Assembly: GCA_030427725.1 (NCBI GenBank) | Contig: JAUICV010000001.1 | Span: forward strand, 731,298-795,297 | Direction of reading: 5' to 3' | DNA length: 64,000 nt | Source of the DNA: Chlamydiia bacterium | GTDB lineage: Bacteria > Chlamydiota > Chlamydiia > Chlamydiales > GCA-2402025 | Shown: in pieces, positions 7,799 to 17,431 of the stretch | Position numbering within the stretch: position 1 is the stretch's first letter | Layout of the letters: every line of letters starts with the position of its first letter | Notes under the pieces: generated by a model | Seen by the model: only the letters and a program-made list of their open reading frames with translations | Databases searched by the model: none | Told to the model about the DNA's origin: nothing | Made by a program: the position numbers and the translations under genes

Positions 7799-10700
7799 AT
7801 GTCCAAACGTGCCCCCATTGTCCTAAAACAAGTCAAGGTTCATAACCTAAAATCTGTTGATTTAACAATTGAAGCTAATCAGCTTGTTGTACTTACAGGT
7901 GTTTCTGGGTCTGGAAAATCTTCCCTAGCTTTTGACACTATTTATGTTGAGGGGCAAAGGCGTTACATAGAGTCTTTATCTACATATGCTCGAAGACATC
8001 TTGGAGACCTCACAAAGCCTGATGCGAAATCTATCACAGGAATCTCCCCTCCCGTAGCAATTGAGCAAAAAACAACCTCTCAAAACCCTAGATCAACTGT
8101 CGGTACTTTAACAGGCATCTACGACTATCTTAGAGTGCTTTTTGCAAAAGCTGCAGTTGCCTACTGCCCTATTAGTAAAGAAAGGGTCTCTTCTATGAGT
8201 CAAGAAGAGATTATTTCTAAAGTTCAAAGCTTTCCTGAAGGATCGAAAATTATCATTTTAGCTCCGATTTTAAAGGGTAAAAAAAGCTCTCTCAAAGATG
8301 AAACTGAAGAACTCCTTCGAAAAGGTTTTATGAGAGCGCGGATAGACTCTGAAATCGTTGATTTATCCCAAGAGGTTCAAGTCAACAAAAACACCTCTCA
8401 CGATTTAGATGTTGTTATTGATCGTATCAAAGTAGACAGTTCCAATAAATCTAGAATTGCAGAAGCTGTAATCCTAGGCCTAGAAATTGGTGATGGCATC
8501 TTAAGTATTTTAGACACTAAAGACGATACTGAAACACTTTTTTCTAAGCACGCCTACTCTAAAAAATCTAAAACTGCCTACCCACCGCTTAGACCTGAGG
8601 ATTTTTCGTTTAACCACCCTTCTGGCATGTGCGATGCTTGTGAGGGGCTTGGCGTTAGTATGGAATTTGATTTAGATCTTATTTTTGATCCAGACAAAAG
8701 CATTTCGGAAGATTGCTGCACTATTGCTGGATCTTATCAAACCGTACGCTGGAAAAACATCTTTGATAATGTAGCTAATCTATACGATTTTTCTGTAAAA
8801 ACTCCATGGAAAAAACTCTCTAAAAGAGCCCAAGATCAATTTTTGTACGGAAACAAAAAAAAGTGGACCAGGATGAAATTTATCCATCCAGAAACTGGAA
8901 AAACTTGGGATGATGTCGTCAAATGGCGTGGAGTTATTGGCGAGGCTAAAAGAAGGATTTCAGAAGCTAAAAGTGAGCTTTACAGAAAGAACATGGAAAA
9001 GCTCATGACTAAGGCTGTTTGCTCTAGTTGCTCTGGATCAAGACTCAAGCCTTATCCATCTGTAGCAAAATTTAAAGATAAAACGATCTTTGAGCTAACC
9101 TCTTCGCCAATTTCTGAATTGCTCAAATTTTTTAATTCGATTGAACTTACTGATAACGAAAAGCTAATAGCTAAAGACCTTCTTAGTGAAATCAAAGACC
9201 GTCTTACTTTTTTAGAAAAAGTAGGCCTTCATTATCTAAGTTTAGAAAGAACTGCTCCAACATTATCTGGAGGCGAATCACAAAGAGTCAGACTTGCATA
9301 CCATTTAGGATCTGGCCTTGTTGGCACAACCTATATTTTAGACGAGCCCTCTATAGGTCTTCATCCTACAGATAATGAAAAGCTTATTAAAACATTGCAA
9401 TCGCTTAAATCCCGAGGCAACACTGTATTGGTTGTTGAGCATGATGAAGAAACGATTTTATCCGCTGATGTTGTAATCGATGTTGGGCCACTTGCTGGGT
9501 CAAAAGGTGGAGAAATTTTATTTCAGGGATCCCCAGACAAGCTTCTTAAAGATAAAAAATCATTAACAGGCGCCTATTTATCTGGCTCAAAATCTATCGA
9601 AATGCCAAAAAAATTGAGATCCCTAGATAAAGGATCTTTAACAGTATACAAAGCAGAGCATCACAATTTAAAAAATATAGATGTAAGCTTTCCTTTAAAA
9701 ACGTTTATTTCAATCACAGGGCTATCTGGAACTGGCAAATCTTCTTTAATTTTAGAAACTCTATATCCAGCTCTTGCAAATACCTTGCATAAAGCTGAGC
9801 ACTATGTTGGAAAGCATTCATCAATTGAAGGGATGGGTCAAATTGATAAAGTCATCGCTATTGATCAAACCCCCATTGGTAGAACTCCTAGGTCAAACCC
9901 CGCGACATACATTAAGCTTTTTGATGATATTAGAGATCTATTTTCAGAGCTTAAGGAATCAAAAATTCAAGGTTTTAAACCTGGCCGATTCAGCTTTAAT
10001 GTCTTAGAAGGATCATGCCCGCATTGCCGCGGCATGGGGTATATCAAAGTCGATATGGACTTTATGGAAGATGTTTGGGATCTCTGTTCTGTTTGTGAAG
10101 GAAAAAGATTCGACACCAAAACACTATCTGTTAGGTATAAAGGAAAAAGCATATTTGACATATTGGATATGACTATTGAAAATGCTCTCTTGTTTTTTGA
10201 AAACATTCCTAAAATTTCAAAAAAATTAGAACTTTTGTATGAAGTAGGTCTTGGATATATTAAGCTAGGTCAATCTTCAACGACTTTGTCGGGTGGTGAA
10301 GCTCAGAGAATAAAATTGGCTAAAGAGCTTGTTAGACCCTCGACAGGTCAAACGCTGTATATCCTCGATGAACCAACAACTGGTCTTCATTTTGAGGACA
10401 TTTCTAAACTCCTTGAGATTTTACACAGACTTGTGAATGTAGGAAATACTGTCATTGTTATTGAGCATAATATGGAAGTTGTAAAAACTTCCGATTATGT
10501 TATCGATCTCGGTAAAGAAGGCGGAGCAAAAGGTGGCCAAATCAACTTTAAAGGCCGGGTCAACGACCTTATTAAAACGAAACTCCCAACAGCTATCTCG
10601 CTAAAAAAGACAATTGAAAAATCTTGGGATGGATTTTCTACAAAGAGTGGCTCTTTATCATCTGGGGTTGAGCCTATAACTGTTCAAGGAGCGTCTCAAA

Positions 10701-13441
10701 ATCACTTAAAATCTGTAAATGTTAGTATTCCTCATGGTCAGATTACTGTCTGTACAGGCCCATCTGGTTCTGGTAAATCTTCTCTAGCCTTTGAAACAAT
10801 CTATGCTGAAGGACAAAGAAGATATGTAGAAACGCTTTCTAGCTACGCTAGGCAGTTTGTAAAACAGATGCCAAAAGCAACTGTTAAAGAGATCCAAGGA
10901 CTTTGCCCAGCTATTGCTATTGAGCAAAAACACCACGCTGGTAATCCAAGATCAACAATTGGAACTATGACAGAGATTTATGATTATTTAAGAGTTATCT
11001 ACGCTCAAGCTGGACAAGCTTTTTGTCCAGAGACCAAAGAACCCATAAAAAAAATTAGTAAAGAGTTTGTTATTTCTAAGCTTTTAGACAATTATCTAAA
11101 TTCTAAACTGATTGTATTGTCTCCGTTAGACATTAAGAAACAAGATTTTATTGCCCTAATTGATAAGTATCAAAAGCATGGATTTTTAAGAATCAGACTT
11201 AACGATACATACTATGAGATGGATAATGAAATTCCTTTTGATAGCAAAAAAGAAAACAAGCTGTTTCTGGTTATTGACAGATTAATTATAAAACCAGAAA
11301 ACGAAAAAAGACTTTATGAAGCTATCGAAGTTGCAGCTGAAGTTTCATCAAATCTCTTCACTCTCTCAATCGATGGAAAAGATCTCCTCTATAACCTCTC
11401 TTTTGCAGTTGAAAGCACTGGTAAATCTTATAACCCCATTACACCTCAGACATTTTCATACAATGCAGACGCCGGGATGTGTAGGCAATGTTTAGGTCTT
11501 GGAATGCAGCTTGGTGCAAATTTTGAGCATGATGAAGCCTTAGTTGAACTTAGTCTATCAGAGATTTTTCTAGAGTTATTGAAAGGCAACTCAACTAGAT
11601 CAACTTTCAAAACCCTTTTAAGCCTTTGTAAAAAAGAAAAGATTGACCCAGATCTTCCAATAGCGGAGCTTAGCAAAGCAAAAAGAAACGTGGCTTTAAA
11701 TGGCTCTGAGACAATTCATGACATATCTGGTATCAAACTTCGCTACCTGGGCCTTCATAACATTTTAGAAACTGCTGGAAAGTGTGGCAGGAACTTCATG
11801 AAAAAGTCTTTAGAGCCGCTTTTAGAAGAGACTCTATGCTCAGCCTGTCATGGATCTAGATTGAACCCCTTGGCATCGTTAGTGGAGCTAGATAAGTTCA
11901 CCCTTCCGAAGCTTTGTTCTGTACCGATTGAAAAAGCCTATCAATTCATGAAAAAAGTTAGCCTGACAATAGAACAGAAAAAATTACTCAGCGAGCCATT
12001 AAGTCAGCTTCTCTCTAGATTTGAATTTCTGTGCCAAATTGGACTTGATTACCTTTCTTTAGACAGAAGCGCTCCAACTCTCTCCGGCGGTGAAACCCAA
12101 AGAATTTATTTAGCTAGACAACTTGGAAGTGGTCTAACAGGAACGCTTTATGTTCTTGACGAACCCACAATTGGATTGCACCCACACAATAACCATCTCT
12201 TAAATCAATCTCTTAGCAAGCTAAAAGATCTTGGTAACACGCTGCTTGTTGTTGAACACGATCCAATGACTATGGCAATAGCTGATAAGATCATTGATAT
12301 GGGACCAAAAGCTGGAAAACTTGGGGGTAAAATAATTGCTGAAGGAACTTTAGAAGAGATCAGAAAAAATCCAAAATCACTCACAGGACAATATCTAAAC
12401 AACAAAACCCTTTTAAAGCCTCCTTCTAAGCCTCGAGAAGCTTACGCTTATTTACACCTAAAAAATGCAACCCTTCATAATTTAAAAAACATTTCTGTTA
12501 AATTTGGAGCTGGTACAATCACATCTGTGACAGGTGTCTCAGGATCTGGAAAATCTTCTTTAGTTATGGGAACTCTAGCGCCTCTTCTAAAACAAGCTTT
12601 CCAAAAAAGGACTGTCTTTGATGGTGTTACGTCTACATTTGGCTCACTGAGCGGCTGCCAAGCCTTTAATAAAGTTCTAACAATGACCCAAAATCCAATA
12701 GGTCAAACCTCTAGAGCCGATGTTTCAACATATGTCGAGCTTTTTACTCATCTTAGAAGCTTTTTTGCAGAGCTGCCCCTTGCAAGATCTAAAGGTCTAA
12801 AACCTGCAAACTTTAGCTTTAACCACAGAAAGGGCATGTGCAAAACATGTTATGGCCTTGGTTACAAAATTGTAGAGCTTCAATTTATTCCTTCTGTAAG
12901 GATTCCTTGTGAAAGCTGCCGTGGTTTAAGATTAAATCCTGTTTCTCTAGAGGTTCATTACAAAGATAAAAACCTCGGAGAGATTTTAAAATTAAGCGTT
13001 AAAGACGCTCTAGATTTTATGCCAGATATTCCAAAAGTACAAAAAACGATACAAGCGCTAAATGATGTTGGTCTATCATATTTAGAACTTGGTCAAGATG
13101 TACAGACCCTTTCCGGTGGAGAATCTCAAAGACTAAAGCTAGCAAAAGAACTTGCGAAAAGATCTCGAAAGAAAACTCTGTTTTTATTTGATGAACCAAC
13201 CATAGGACTTCACTTTGAGGATATCCATAACCTCCTGAGTGTTTTTCATCAGCTTGCCAATCAAGGACATACTATTATTATCATTGAGCATAATTTAGAT
13301 ATCATAGCTCACTCTGATCTTGTTATAGATTTAGGACCAGGTGGTGGAGAGCTTGGAGGAGATTTAATTGCTATGAGCTCTCCTCAAAAACTTAAAGGCA
13401 ACTCAAATTCATTAACTGGAACCTACTTAAAAAAGCACTAA
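7799..13441 (+). CDS. uvrA: Double-length excinuclease ABC subunit A (UvrA)
   Basis: UvrA recognises damaged DNA in nucleotide excision repair. Ordinary UvrA has about 940 residues and two ATPase sites; this one has about 1880 because the whole protein is duplicated in tandem. Four Walker A loops are visible near residues 34, 640, 987 and 1578 (each a variant of GxSGxGKSS). There are matching LSGGE(S/T/A)QR signatures and several CxxC zinc-binding pairs, such as CDACEGLG, CSSCSGSR, CPHCRGMG, CRQCLGLG, CSACHGSR and CKTCYGLG. A fused UvrA of this kind is a known chlamydial trait. In C. trachomatis uvrA directly follows pyk; here the Rhs locus lies between them. I chose the ATG at 7799 because MSKRAPIVLKQ matches a family start and a promoter lies just upstream. 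Confidence 0.95.
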   Translation: MSKRAPIVLKQVKVHNLKSVDLTIEANQLVVLTGVSGSGKSSLAFDTIYVEGQRRYIESLSTYARRHLGDLTKPDAKSITGISPPVAIEQKTTSQNPRSTVGTLTGIYDYLRVLFAKAAVAYCPISKERVSSMSQEEIISKVQSFPEGSKIIILAPILKGKKSSLKDETEELLRKGFMRARIDSEIVDLSQEVQVNKNTSHDLDVVIDRIKVDSSNKSRIAEAVILGLEIGDGILSILDTKDDTETLFSKHAYSKKSKTAYPPLRPEDFSFNHPSGMCDACEGLGVSMEFDLDLIFDPDKSISEDCCTIAGSYQTVRWKNIFDNVANLYDFSVKTPWKKLSKRAQDQFLYGNKKKWTRMKFIHPETGKTWDDVVKWRGVIGEAKRRISEAKSELYRKNMEKLMTKAVCSSCSGSRLKPYPSVAKFKDKTIFELTSSPISELLKFFNSIELTDNEKLIAKDLLSEIKDRLTFLEKVGLHYLSLERTAPTLSGGESQRVRLAYHLGSGLVGTTYILDEPSIGLHPTDNEKLIKTLQSLKSRGNTVLVVEHDEETILSADVVIDVGPLAGSKGGEILFQGSPDKLLKDKKSLTGAYLSGSKSIEMPKKLRSLDKGSLTVYKAEHHNLKNIDVSFPLKTFISITGLSGTGKSSLILETLYPALANTLHKAEHYVGKHSSIEGMGQIDKVIAIDQTPIGRTPRSNPATYIKLFDDIRDLFSELKESKIQGFKPGRFSFNVLEGSCPHCRGMGYIKVDMDFMEDVWDLCSVCEGKRFDTKTLSVRYKGKSIFDILDMTIENALLFFENIPKISKKLELLYEVGLGYIKLGQSSTTLSGGEAQRIKLAKELVRPSTGQTLYILDEPTTGLHFEDISKLLEILHRLVNVGNTVIVIEHNMEVVKTSDYVIDLGKEGGAKGGQINFKGRVNDLIKTKLPTAISLKKTIEKSWDGFSTKSGSLSSGVEPITVQGASQNHLKSVNVSIPHGQITVCTGPSGSGKSSLAFETIYAEGQRRYVETLSSYARQFVKQMPKATVKEIQGLCPAIAIEQKHHAGNPRSTIGTMTEIYDYLRVIYAQAGQAFCPETKEPIKKISKEFVISKLLDNYLNSKLIVLSPLDIKKQDFIALIDKYQKHGFLRIRLNDTYYEMDNEIPFDSKKENKLFLVIDRLIIKPENEKRLYEAIEVAAEVSSNLFTLSIDGKDLLYNLSFAVESTGKSYNPITPQTFSYNADAGMCRQCLGLGMQLGANFEHDEALVELSLSEIFLELLKGNSTRSTFKTLLSLCKKEKIDPDLPIAELSKAKRNVALNGSETIHDISGIKLRYLGLHNILETAGKCGRNFMKKSLEPLLEETLCSACHGSRLNPLASLVELDKFTLPKLCSVPIEKAYQFMKKVSLTIEQKKLLSEPLSQLLSRFEFLCQIGLDYLSLDRSAPTLSGGETQRIYLARQLGSGLTGTLYVLDEPTIGLHPHNNHLLNQSLSKLKDLGNTLLVVEHDPMTMAIADKIIDMGPKAGKLGGKIIAEGTLEEIRKNPKSLTGQYLNNKTLLKPPSKPREAYAYLHLKNATLHNLKNISVKFGAGTITSVTGVSGSGKSSLVMGTLAPLLKQAFQKRTVFDGVTSTFGSLSGCQAFNKVLTMTQNPIGQTSRADVSTYVELFTHLRSFFAELPLARSKGLKPANFSFNHRKGMCKTCYGLGYKIVELQFIPSVRIPCESCRGLRLNPVSLEVHYKDKNLGEILKLSVKDALDFMPDIPKVQKTIQALNDVGLSYLELGQDVQTLSGGESQRLKLAKELAKRSRKKTLFLFDEPTIGLHFEDIHNLLSVFHQLANQGHTIIIIEHNLDIIAHSDLVIDLGPGGGELGGDLIAMSSPQKLKGNSNSLTGTYLKKH

Positions 13442-13463
13442 ACACCACAAAGTGAGAATGGAG

Positions 13464-13808
13464 ATGACAACAACTTTAACCATCAATTGCGATGAGCCCT
13501 GGTTTTCACTATTACAAAGCGGTCAAAAACCTGTAGAAGGGAGAAAAGGAAAACAAAAATACAAACAATTAAAACACGGCGATAAACTTTGTTTTCAATG
13601 TACAGGAACTAAAAAATCTTTTTTAGCTACAGTAGAGAAAATTGATTACTTTGCATCAATAAATGAATACCTTGAAAAAGTCACCTTAGACAAAGCCCTT
13701 CCAGGGATAACTGAGTATAAAAAGGCTCTTGAGATCTATTATCAGTGGAACACAATCGAAGAAATTCAAGACTTGGGCTTTATAGGTATTTGGATCAAAT
13801 TGGTTTAA
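13464..13808 (+). CDS. ASCH-domain protein
   Basis: A small single-domain protein of about 114 residues. The pattern PWFSLLQSGQKPVEGRKG, a hydrophobic run CFQCTG and the end IGIWIKL fit the ASCH domain, a PUA-related fold thought to bind RNA or nucleotides. The precise substrate is unknown. The frame allows GTG at 13452 and ATG at 13458 or 13464; I prefer 13464 because the conserved part begins with TTTLTINC directly after it. It starts 22 bases after uvrA and may share its transcript. Confidence 0.75.
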   Translation: MTTTLTINCDEPWFSLLQSGQKPVEGRKGKQKYKQLKHGDKLCFQCTGTKKSFLATVEKIDYFASINEYLEKVTLDKALPGITEYKKALEIYYQWNTIEEIQDLGFIGIWIKLV

Positions 13809-13961
13809 TTGTGAAAAATAATTTACATTTAAATCATTTTCTCGATTTTTTTAACCTAATCTGATTATTATTTTAAGTTTTAATAAACATTTATCTTTAA
13901 ATCTAGGATCTATTTTATTATACTTTTCCTCAAAAAATATTTATTTTTCAGGAGAAAGAAT

Positions 13962-15395
13962 ATGAGTGGATTAGCTGCACAAATCCACGGCTCTTATAGT
14001 TCCTCGCAAAATGTTTCAGAAATGATAACTCAAAATGAGTTTCATTTGTTTGCTGCGTTAGCAGATTCTATTCCAGATCCATTCATGCAGTTTAATTCTC
14101 CACCTCATCCAAAAGCGCACCCCTTAGAATTAGCAAAAACACATTTCGATAGTAAAGTATGTTTTGCGAATAAGTTCCTACTGCAAAGTAATGGTTATAC
14201 AGAACAAGAACAAGCTATATATGCAAAAGCTATGGAATATTTCAAAGTAAAATCAGAGCTTTCAGACTTATTACAGGCACCTATACCTGTTACAAGCGTT
14301 GATATTCAAAGTCCACCACCTCCAATGCCAGTCCCGATCAAGCATCCTATTTTAAATTCTCCACAATCTCTAAGTCTTCAAAATCAAGAGAGTTTTAATC
14401 CCACAATGATCGAAGCTATATCGCCTAGGCTAGATGACGAGTATTCTAGAACTAATGCTGAGTCACCAAGTGATCCCCTAAGTATGCACTCTTCTGCAAC
14501 AACAGCTCAACGAGTCTCGTTTCTTCCTTCTAGCAATATCACCTCACTAGCTACTGTGCATCCGCCCATAGATATCAACTTTACGACTAGCCAAAATCTT
14601 AACTCTAGCTCTCACCAAAAATCATATAATTTATTTGAAGTTGAGGTGTTAAAAACTATTCTTCGGATTGATTTAAAAAAAAAGCATCCAAAGACAGCAT
14701 TTAAGTCGATGCTAACTGCGCGACGAGATAAAACTAAACTTGTCACTCTAGATCTGCTGCTAAAGCTAAAGGATCCTGAACTTGAACAGTTAATACTTAC
14801 CTCTTTGAACAAAGCTCGTAATGATCTAAAAAAAAATAATCTAGCTTATCTTAGAAAGATTTTAACCAACAACGAAATCCAATCTTTAATTGAAAGTCTA
14901 GAAAAAAAAGTTTTTAGTTTGGATAGTTTAGATACACGAATTTTAAAGATCTTTTTAGAAAACAAACGATTACTAGGTGGTTCTACATTACTCTCTGAGA
15001 AATTAATCCAAGGTAAATCAATAGACTATCTCAACAGAAGAATTTTACTTTTGAACTCGGCTTTAAGGGTCGAGAAAAAACTGGAGTTTCCAGACCTTCA
15101 ATCTGATTTTAACATCTCTGAGCTACTAGATTTGCATGGAATTATCGCAAAAAGAAACCTTGATTTTTGTGAATCACAGATTAAAAAGATAAAACATATT
15201 TTGTCATTCGGCTCGGTCAATTCACTTAAAACCTTTCTAAGACCAGCATTGTATTTGAAAGTACTGGCTTCATCTTTCAATAATTTTATTGAATTAAAAG
15301 ATCTGTTGACTTCTCCAGAACTCGATAAGCTGAAACGCTACCTAATTTCAGAGAATCTTTTTAATAGAGTAGGATTTGTGTTAAGCCGTCAATAG
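13962..15395 (+). CDS. Unrecognised protein, disordered N-terminal half; candidate secreted effector
   Basis: I do not recognise this 477-residue protein. The first 215 residues are rich in Ser, Pro, Thr and Asn, with a PPPPMPVP run near residue 115, and look disordered. The remaining part is Leu- and Lys-rich and mostly helical by composition (for example LLLKLKDPELEQLILTSLNKAR). No signal peptide or membrane segment is seen. A Ser-rich polar N-terminus without a signal peptide is compatible with type III secretion, but that is only inference. The start is well supported by AGGAG 8 bases before the ATG. A 153-base, very AT-rich spacer precedes it. Confidence 0.65.
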   Translation: MSGLAAQIHGSYSSSQNVSEMITQNEFHLFAALADSIPDPFMQFNSPPHPKAHPLELAKTHFDSKVCFANKFLLQSNGYTEQEQAIYAKAMEYFKVKSELSDLLQAPIPVTSVDIQSPPPPMPVPIKHPILNSPQSLSLQNQESFNPTMIEAISPRLDDEYSRTNAESPSDPLSMHSSATTAQRVSFLPSSNITSLATVHPPIDINFTTSQNLNSSSHQKSYNLFEVEVLKTILRIDLKKKHPKTAFKSMLTARRDKTKLVTLDLLLKLKDPELEQLILTSLNKARNDLKKNNLAYLRKILTNNEIQSLIESLEKKVFSLDSLDTRILKIFLENKRLLGGSTLLSEKLIQGKSIDYLNRRILLLNSALRVEKKLEFPDLQSDFNISELLDLHGIIAKRNLDFCESQIKKIKHILSFGSVNSLKTFLRPALYLKVLASSFNNFIELKDLLTSPELDKLKRYLISENLFNRVGFVLSRQ

Positions 15396-15461
15396 GATCT
15401 GCTTTTACTGAAATGAGGCTTCAGATCTTAAAGAAAAATTGATAGACAAAATTATTTTAAC

Positions 15462-15490
15462 TTTTAAGTTATCCAGAGCCTTGCTATAAT
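15462..15490 (+). promoter_or_regulatory. Promoter of the SRP RNA gene
   Basis: A perfect TATAAT lies at 15485-15490, with a weak TTTTAA at the -35 position after a 17-base spacer. It sits about 11 bases upstream of the RNA's basal stem. Confidence 0.6.
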
Positions 15491-15501
15491 GTGGATTTCT
15501 T

Positions 15502-15600
15502 GTCCGGGGAACTTTTAGAGTGAAATAATCCGAACCAGGTCAGAATCGGAAGATAGCAGCCTTAAGGAAATTATTTCATGCTAGAAGAGCTCTCCGGGCT
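15502..15600 (+). ncRNA. ffs: Signal recognition particle RNA (4.5S, bacterial small type)
   Basis: This is a roughly 98-base hairpin RNA. The universally conserved apical SRP domain is present: CCAGGTCAG at 15535-15543, then GGAAG and AGCAGCC at 15555-15561. The ends pair: GTCCGGGGA at 15502-15510 with TCTCCGGGC at 15591-15599, allowing G-U pairs. A TATAAT box lies upstream and a run of seven T follows directly, acting as terminator. It partners with Ffh to target nascent membrane proteins. The open frames crossing it are spurious. Confidence 0.93.
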
Positions 15601-15631
15601 TTTTTTATCCCCTAGTGTTAAAGTTTTTATT

Positions 15632-16696
15632 TTAAAAGACGAAGCTAAACCCAATAAAGAGTCCATGCATGATGAGAGGGCCTCCAGTATCGACGTTCTC
15701 TTCTACGCTACTTCTTTGTTCTTCGTAGCTAATCTGATTCATTGCTACAGCAACATTAGAGAGTAAAATTCCTTCATAACTGAATCGAAAAATTACATTT
15801 TTAAAGAGATTAAAGTAAAAAAATGGCTCAAGCTCTCCTAGAAAAGCCACATTAAAGTCACTTGGATTATACTGCTTGATTGTGTAAGTATCGTTATCGT
15901 CTCTGAATAGGGTCTGATTCTTTGCAAAATTGACAACAAAGCCACCTTTAGCAACGATACCCCAGGTGAAATTATTGCCAAGAGTCCCCTCAAAAGCGCT
16001 ACCAAGTTGGATCGCCCCCATGCGATTTTTTACATTGATATTGTAATGACTTGTTCCCCAGTCTGTTGTTGACCTCAGCGTAAAAGCTTCTTTAAAATCA
16101 AGATACCTAAGCCCAAAGAGCCATGAAACAGAAAATGGAAGAACTCTTCGTTGCGTGATATGAAACCAACCATTTCCCTCCACAGACCAGAACTTTGACG
16201 TATTAATCCCTTTCATATAATTAGCATCTTGGAAATCATCGGTGTTATTAACCCCATCATGAAAGGGAAAGAATAGAGAATCTTTACAAGTAGCACTTCT
16301 TTCTCCAGTCCATTCAAAAAGACCTAAGTATCTAGCTTGGATTGTAGATTTTTTATCTTTGAGAAAATCAAGACTTACAGCAAGACCTGGTGTGAATCCT
16401 TGATCTTGAAGCAAATCTCTTGTTGTAAACATGCACTTATTAGGTGCGCAAGACGATGGGAGCTGAAGTCCCGGGTAATCATATCCACCTGAATAATACA
16501 CCGGCACATAATCATCTACCCTAGACAAGCACTGTGAATTGATCTTGTTGACCCGCTTTAAATAGACAAACTCAGCTGTTAAAACACACCGATGTCTTCC
16601 ATCATAGGGATCAGGTCTTCCTAAAGAAAATGCAAATGAGCTTAGAGATAAGAATATCACCAGCGCTTGAATAGAATACCGCATAAATCGAAACAC
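15632..16696 (-). CDS. Outer-membrane beta-barrel protein
   Basis: The 354-residue protein starts with a signal peptide (RYSIQALVIFLSLSSFAFS, cleavage near SFA-FS) and ends in GFSFVF, with the terminal Phe used by the BAM machinery. In between, alternating hydrophobic and polar segments such as FSVSWLFGLRYLDFKEAF and EPFFYFNLFKNVIFRFSYEG are typical of barrel strands. Five cysteines fall in the first 140 residues, which could form disulphides as in chlamydial envelope proteins. It resembles the large families of porin-like proteins in environmental chlamydiae, but I cannot assign a named family with certainty. Function as a porin is inferred. Confidence 0.75.
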   Translation of the reverse strand: MFRFMRYSIQALVIFLSLSSFAFSLGRPDPYDGRHRCVLTAEFVYLKRVNKINSQCLSRVDDYVPVYYSGGYDYPGLQLPSSCAPNKCMFTTRDLLQDQGFTPGLAVSLDFLKDKKSTIQARYLGLFEWTGERSATCKDSLFFPFHDGVNNTDDFQDANYMKGINTSKFWSVEGNGWFHITQRRVLPFSVSWLFGLRYLDFKEAFTLRSTTDWGTSHYNINVKNRMGAIQLGSAFEGTLGNNFTWGIVAKGGFVVNFAKNQTLFRDDNDTYTIKQYNPSDFNVAFLGELEPFFYFNLFKNVIFRFSYEGILLSNVAVAMNQISYEEQRSSVEENVDTGGPLIMHGLFIGFSFVF

Positions 16697-16762
16697 TTTT
16701 TTTTAAGTGCAGGTTATGCCAAAAAACCATAATTCGTCTAGGAAAACCTGAAACTAGCTCGT

Positions 16763-17329
16763 TTAGGCCTCAGTTAATTTTCGCAATAAATGAATGTAAG
16801 AGTGTTTTGTAGCTGGATCTTCCTGAAATTGATGAGGGATAAGATCGAAAAGCTTAAGCTTTATATCAACATCATTCAACCTAGCAATTATGCGAAAGCA
16901 CTCCAAGATCTGTACAACACTTTGCACCTTAGGAATAAGGTTGGTTAACGCTAGATCAATATATTTTCCCTTTGTGATTCTGCTCAGTATCACCAGGCAA
17001 CTAGCTATGCTCGTTTCAGAATCATCTTTTTCAAGGTTTCTTTGGATTTCTGACGCTAGTTGACCTTGTAAGCTTTCTTCAGTATCGTTCTGTACTCTAG
17101 TCTCTGCTTCCGTGTGTAAAAATCTAAATGCTTTGCTTATTTCTTCTAATTCTCGCTTTTGATCGTCCGATAACTCAGCAGCCGTGAAATCTTTACCCAT
17201 TCTATCTTTTGCTTCTCTTTGCACAAATCGATGCCCTTTAATTTGATCTCCCTGGTCTTCGCCTTGCTCTAATGGAGTAAACAACTCTTCTAACGCGGTC
17301 CTTTTAGTATTATCAGCTGGTGTTGTCAT
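16763..17329 (-). CDS. Hypothetical protein, helical
   Basis: I do not recognise this 188-residue protein. It is soluble, acidic in the first half (ELFTPLEQGEDQGDQ) and helical by composition in the second (SIASCLVILSRITKGKYIDLAL ... VVQILECFRIIARL). The leader before the ATG contains AGAGAGG. Its MTTPADN beginning and helical tail recall the F-box protein at 35862, but no F-box is visible. It could be a short effector or a truncated member of such a family. Confidence 0.6.
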   Translation of the reverse strand: MTTPADNTKRTALEELFTPLEQGEDQGDQIKGHRFVQREAKDRMGKDFTAAELSDDQKRELEEISKAFRFLHTEAETRVQNDTEESLQGQLASEIQRNLEKDDSETSIASCLVILSRITKGKYIDLALTNLIPKVQSVVQILECFRIIARLNDVDIKLKLFDLIPHQFQEDPATKHSYIHLLRKLTEA

Positions 17330-17431
17330 ATTTATATTCCTCTCTCGAATTAAACGGTGAAAAGGCTACAAAACAAAAGATAATAAAACCACCTAAAATT
17401 CAGCTTTTAGTGAGAGGTCAAACAATCGTTG

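Noticed and set aside
15578..15766. Open frame across and beyond the SRP RNA
   Set aside because: It begins inside the RNA hairpin and crosses its terminator; the RNA features explain the sequence and the convergent outer-membrane gene covers the rest.
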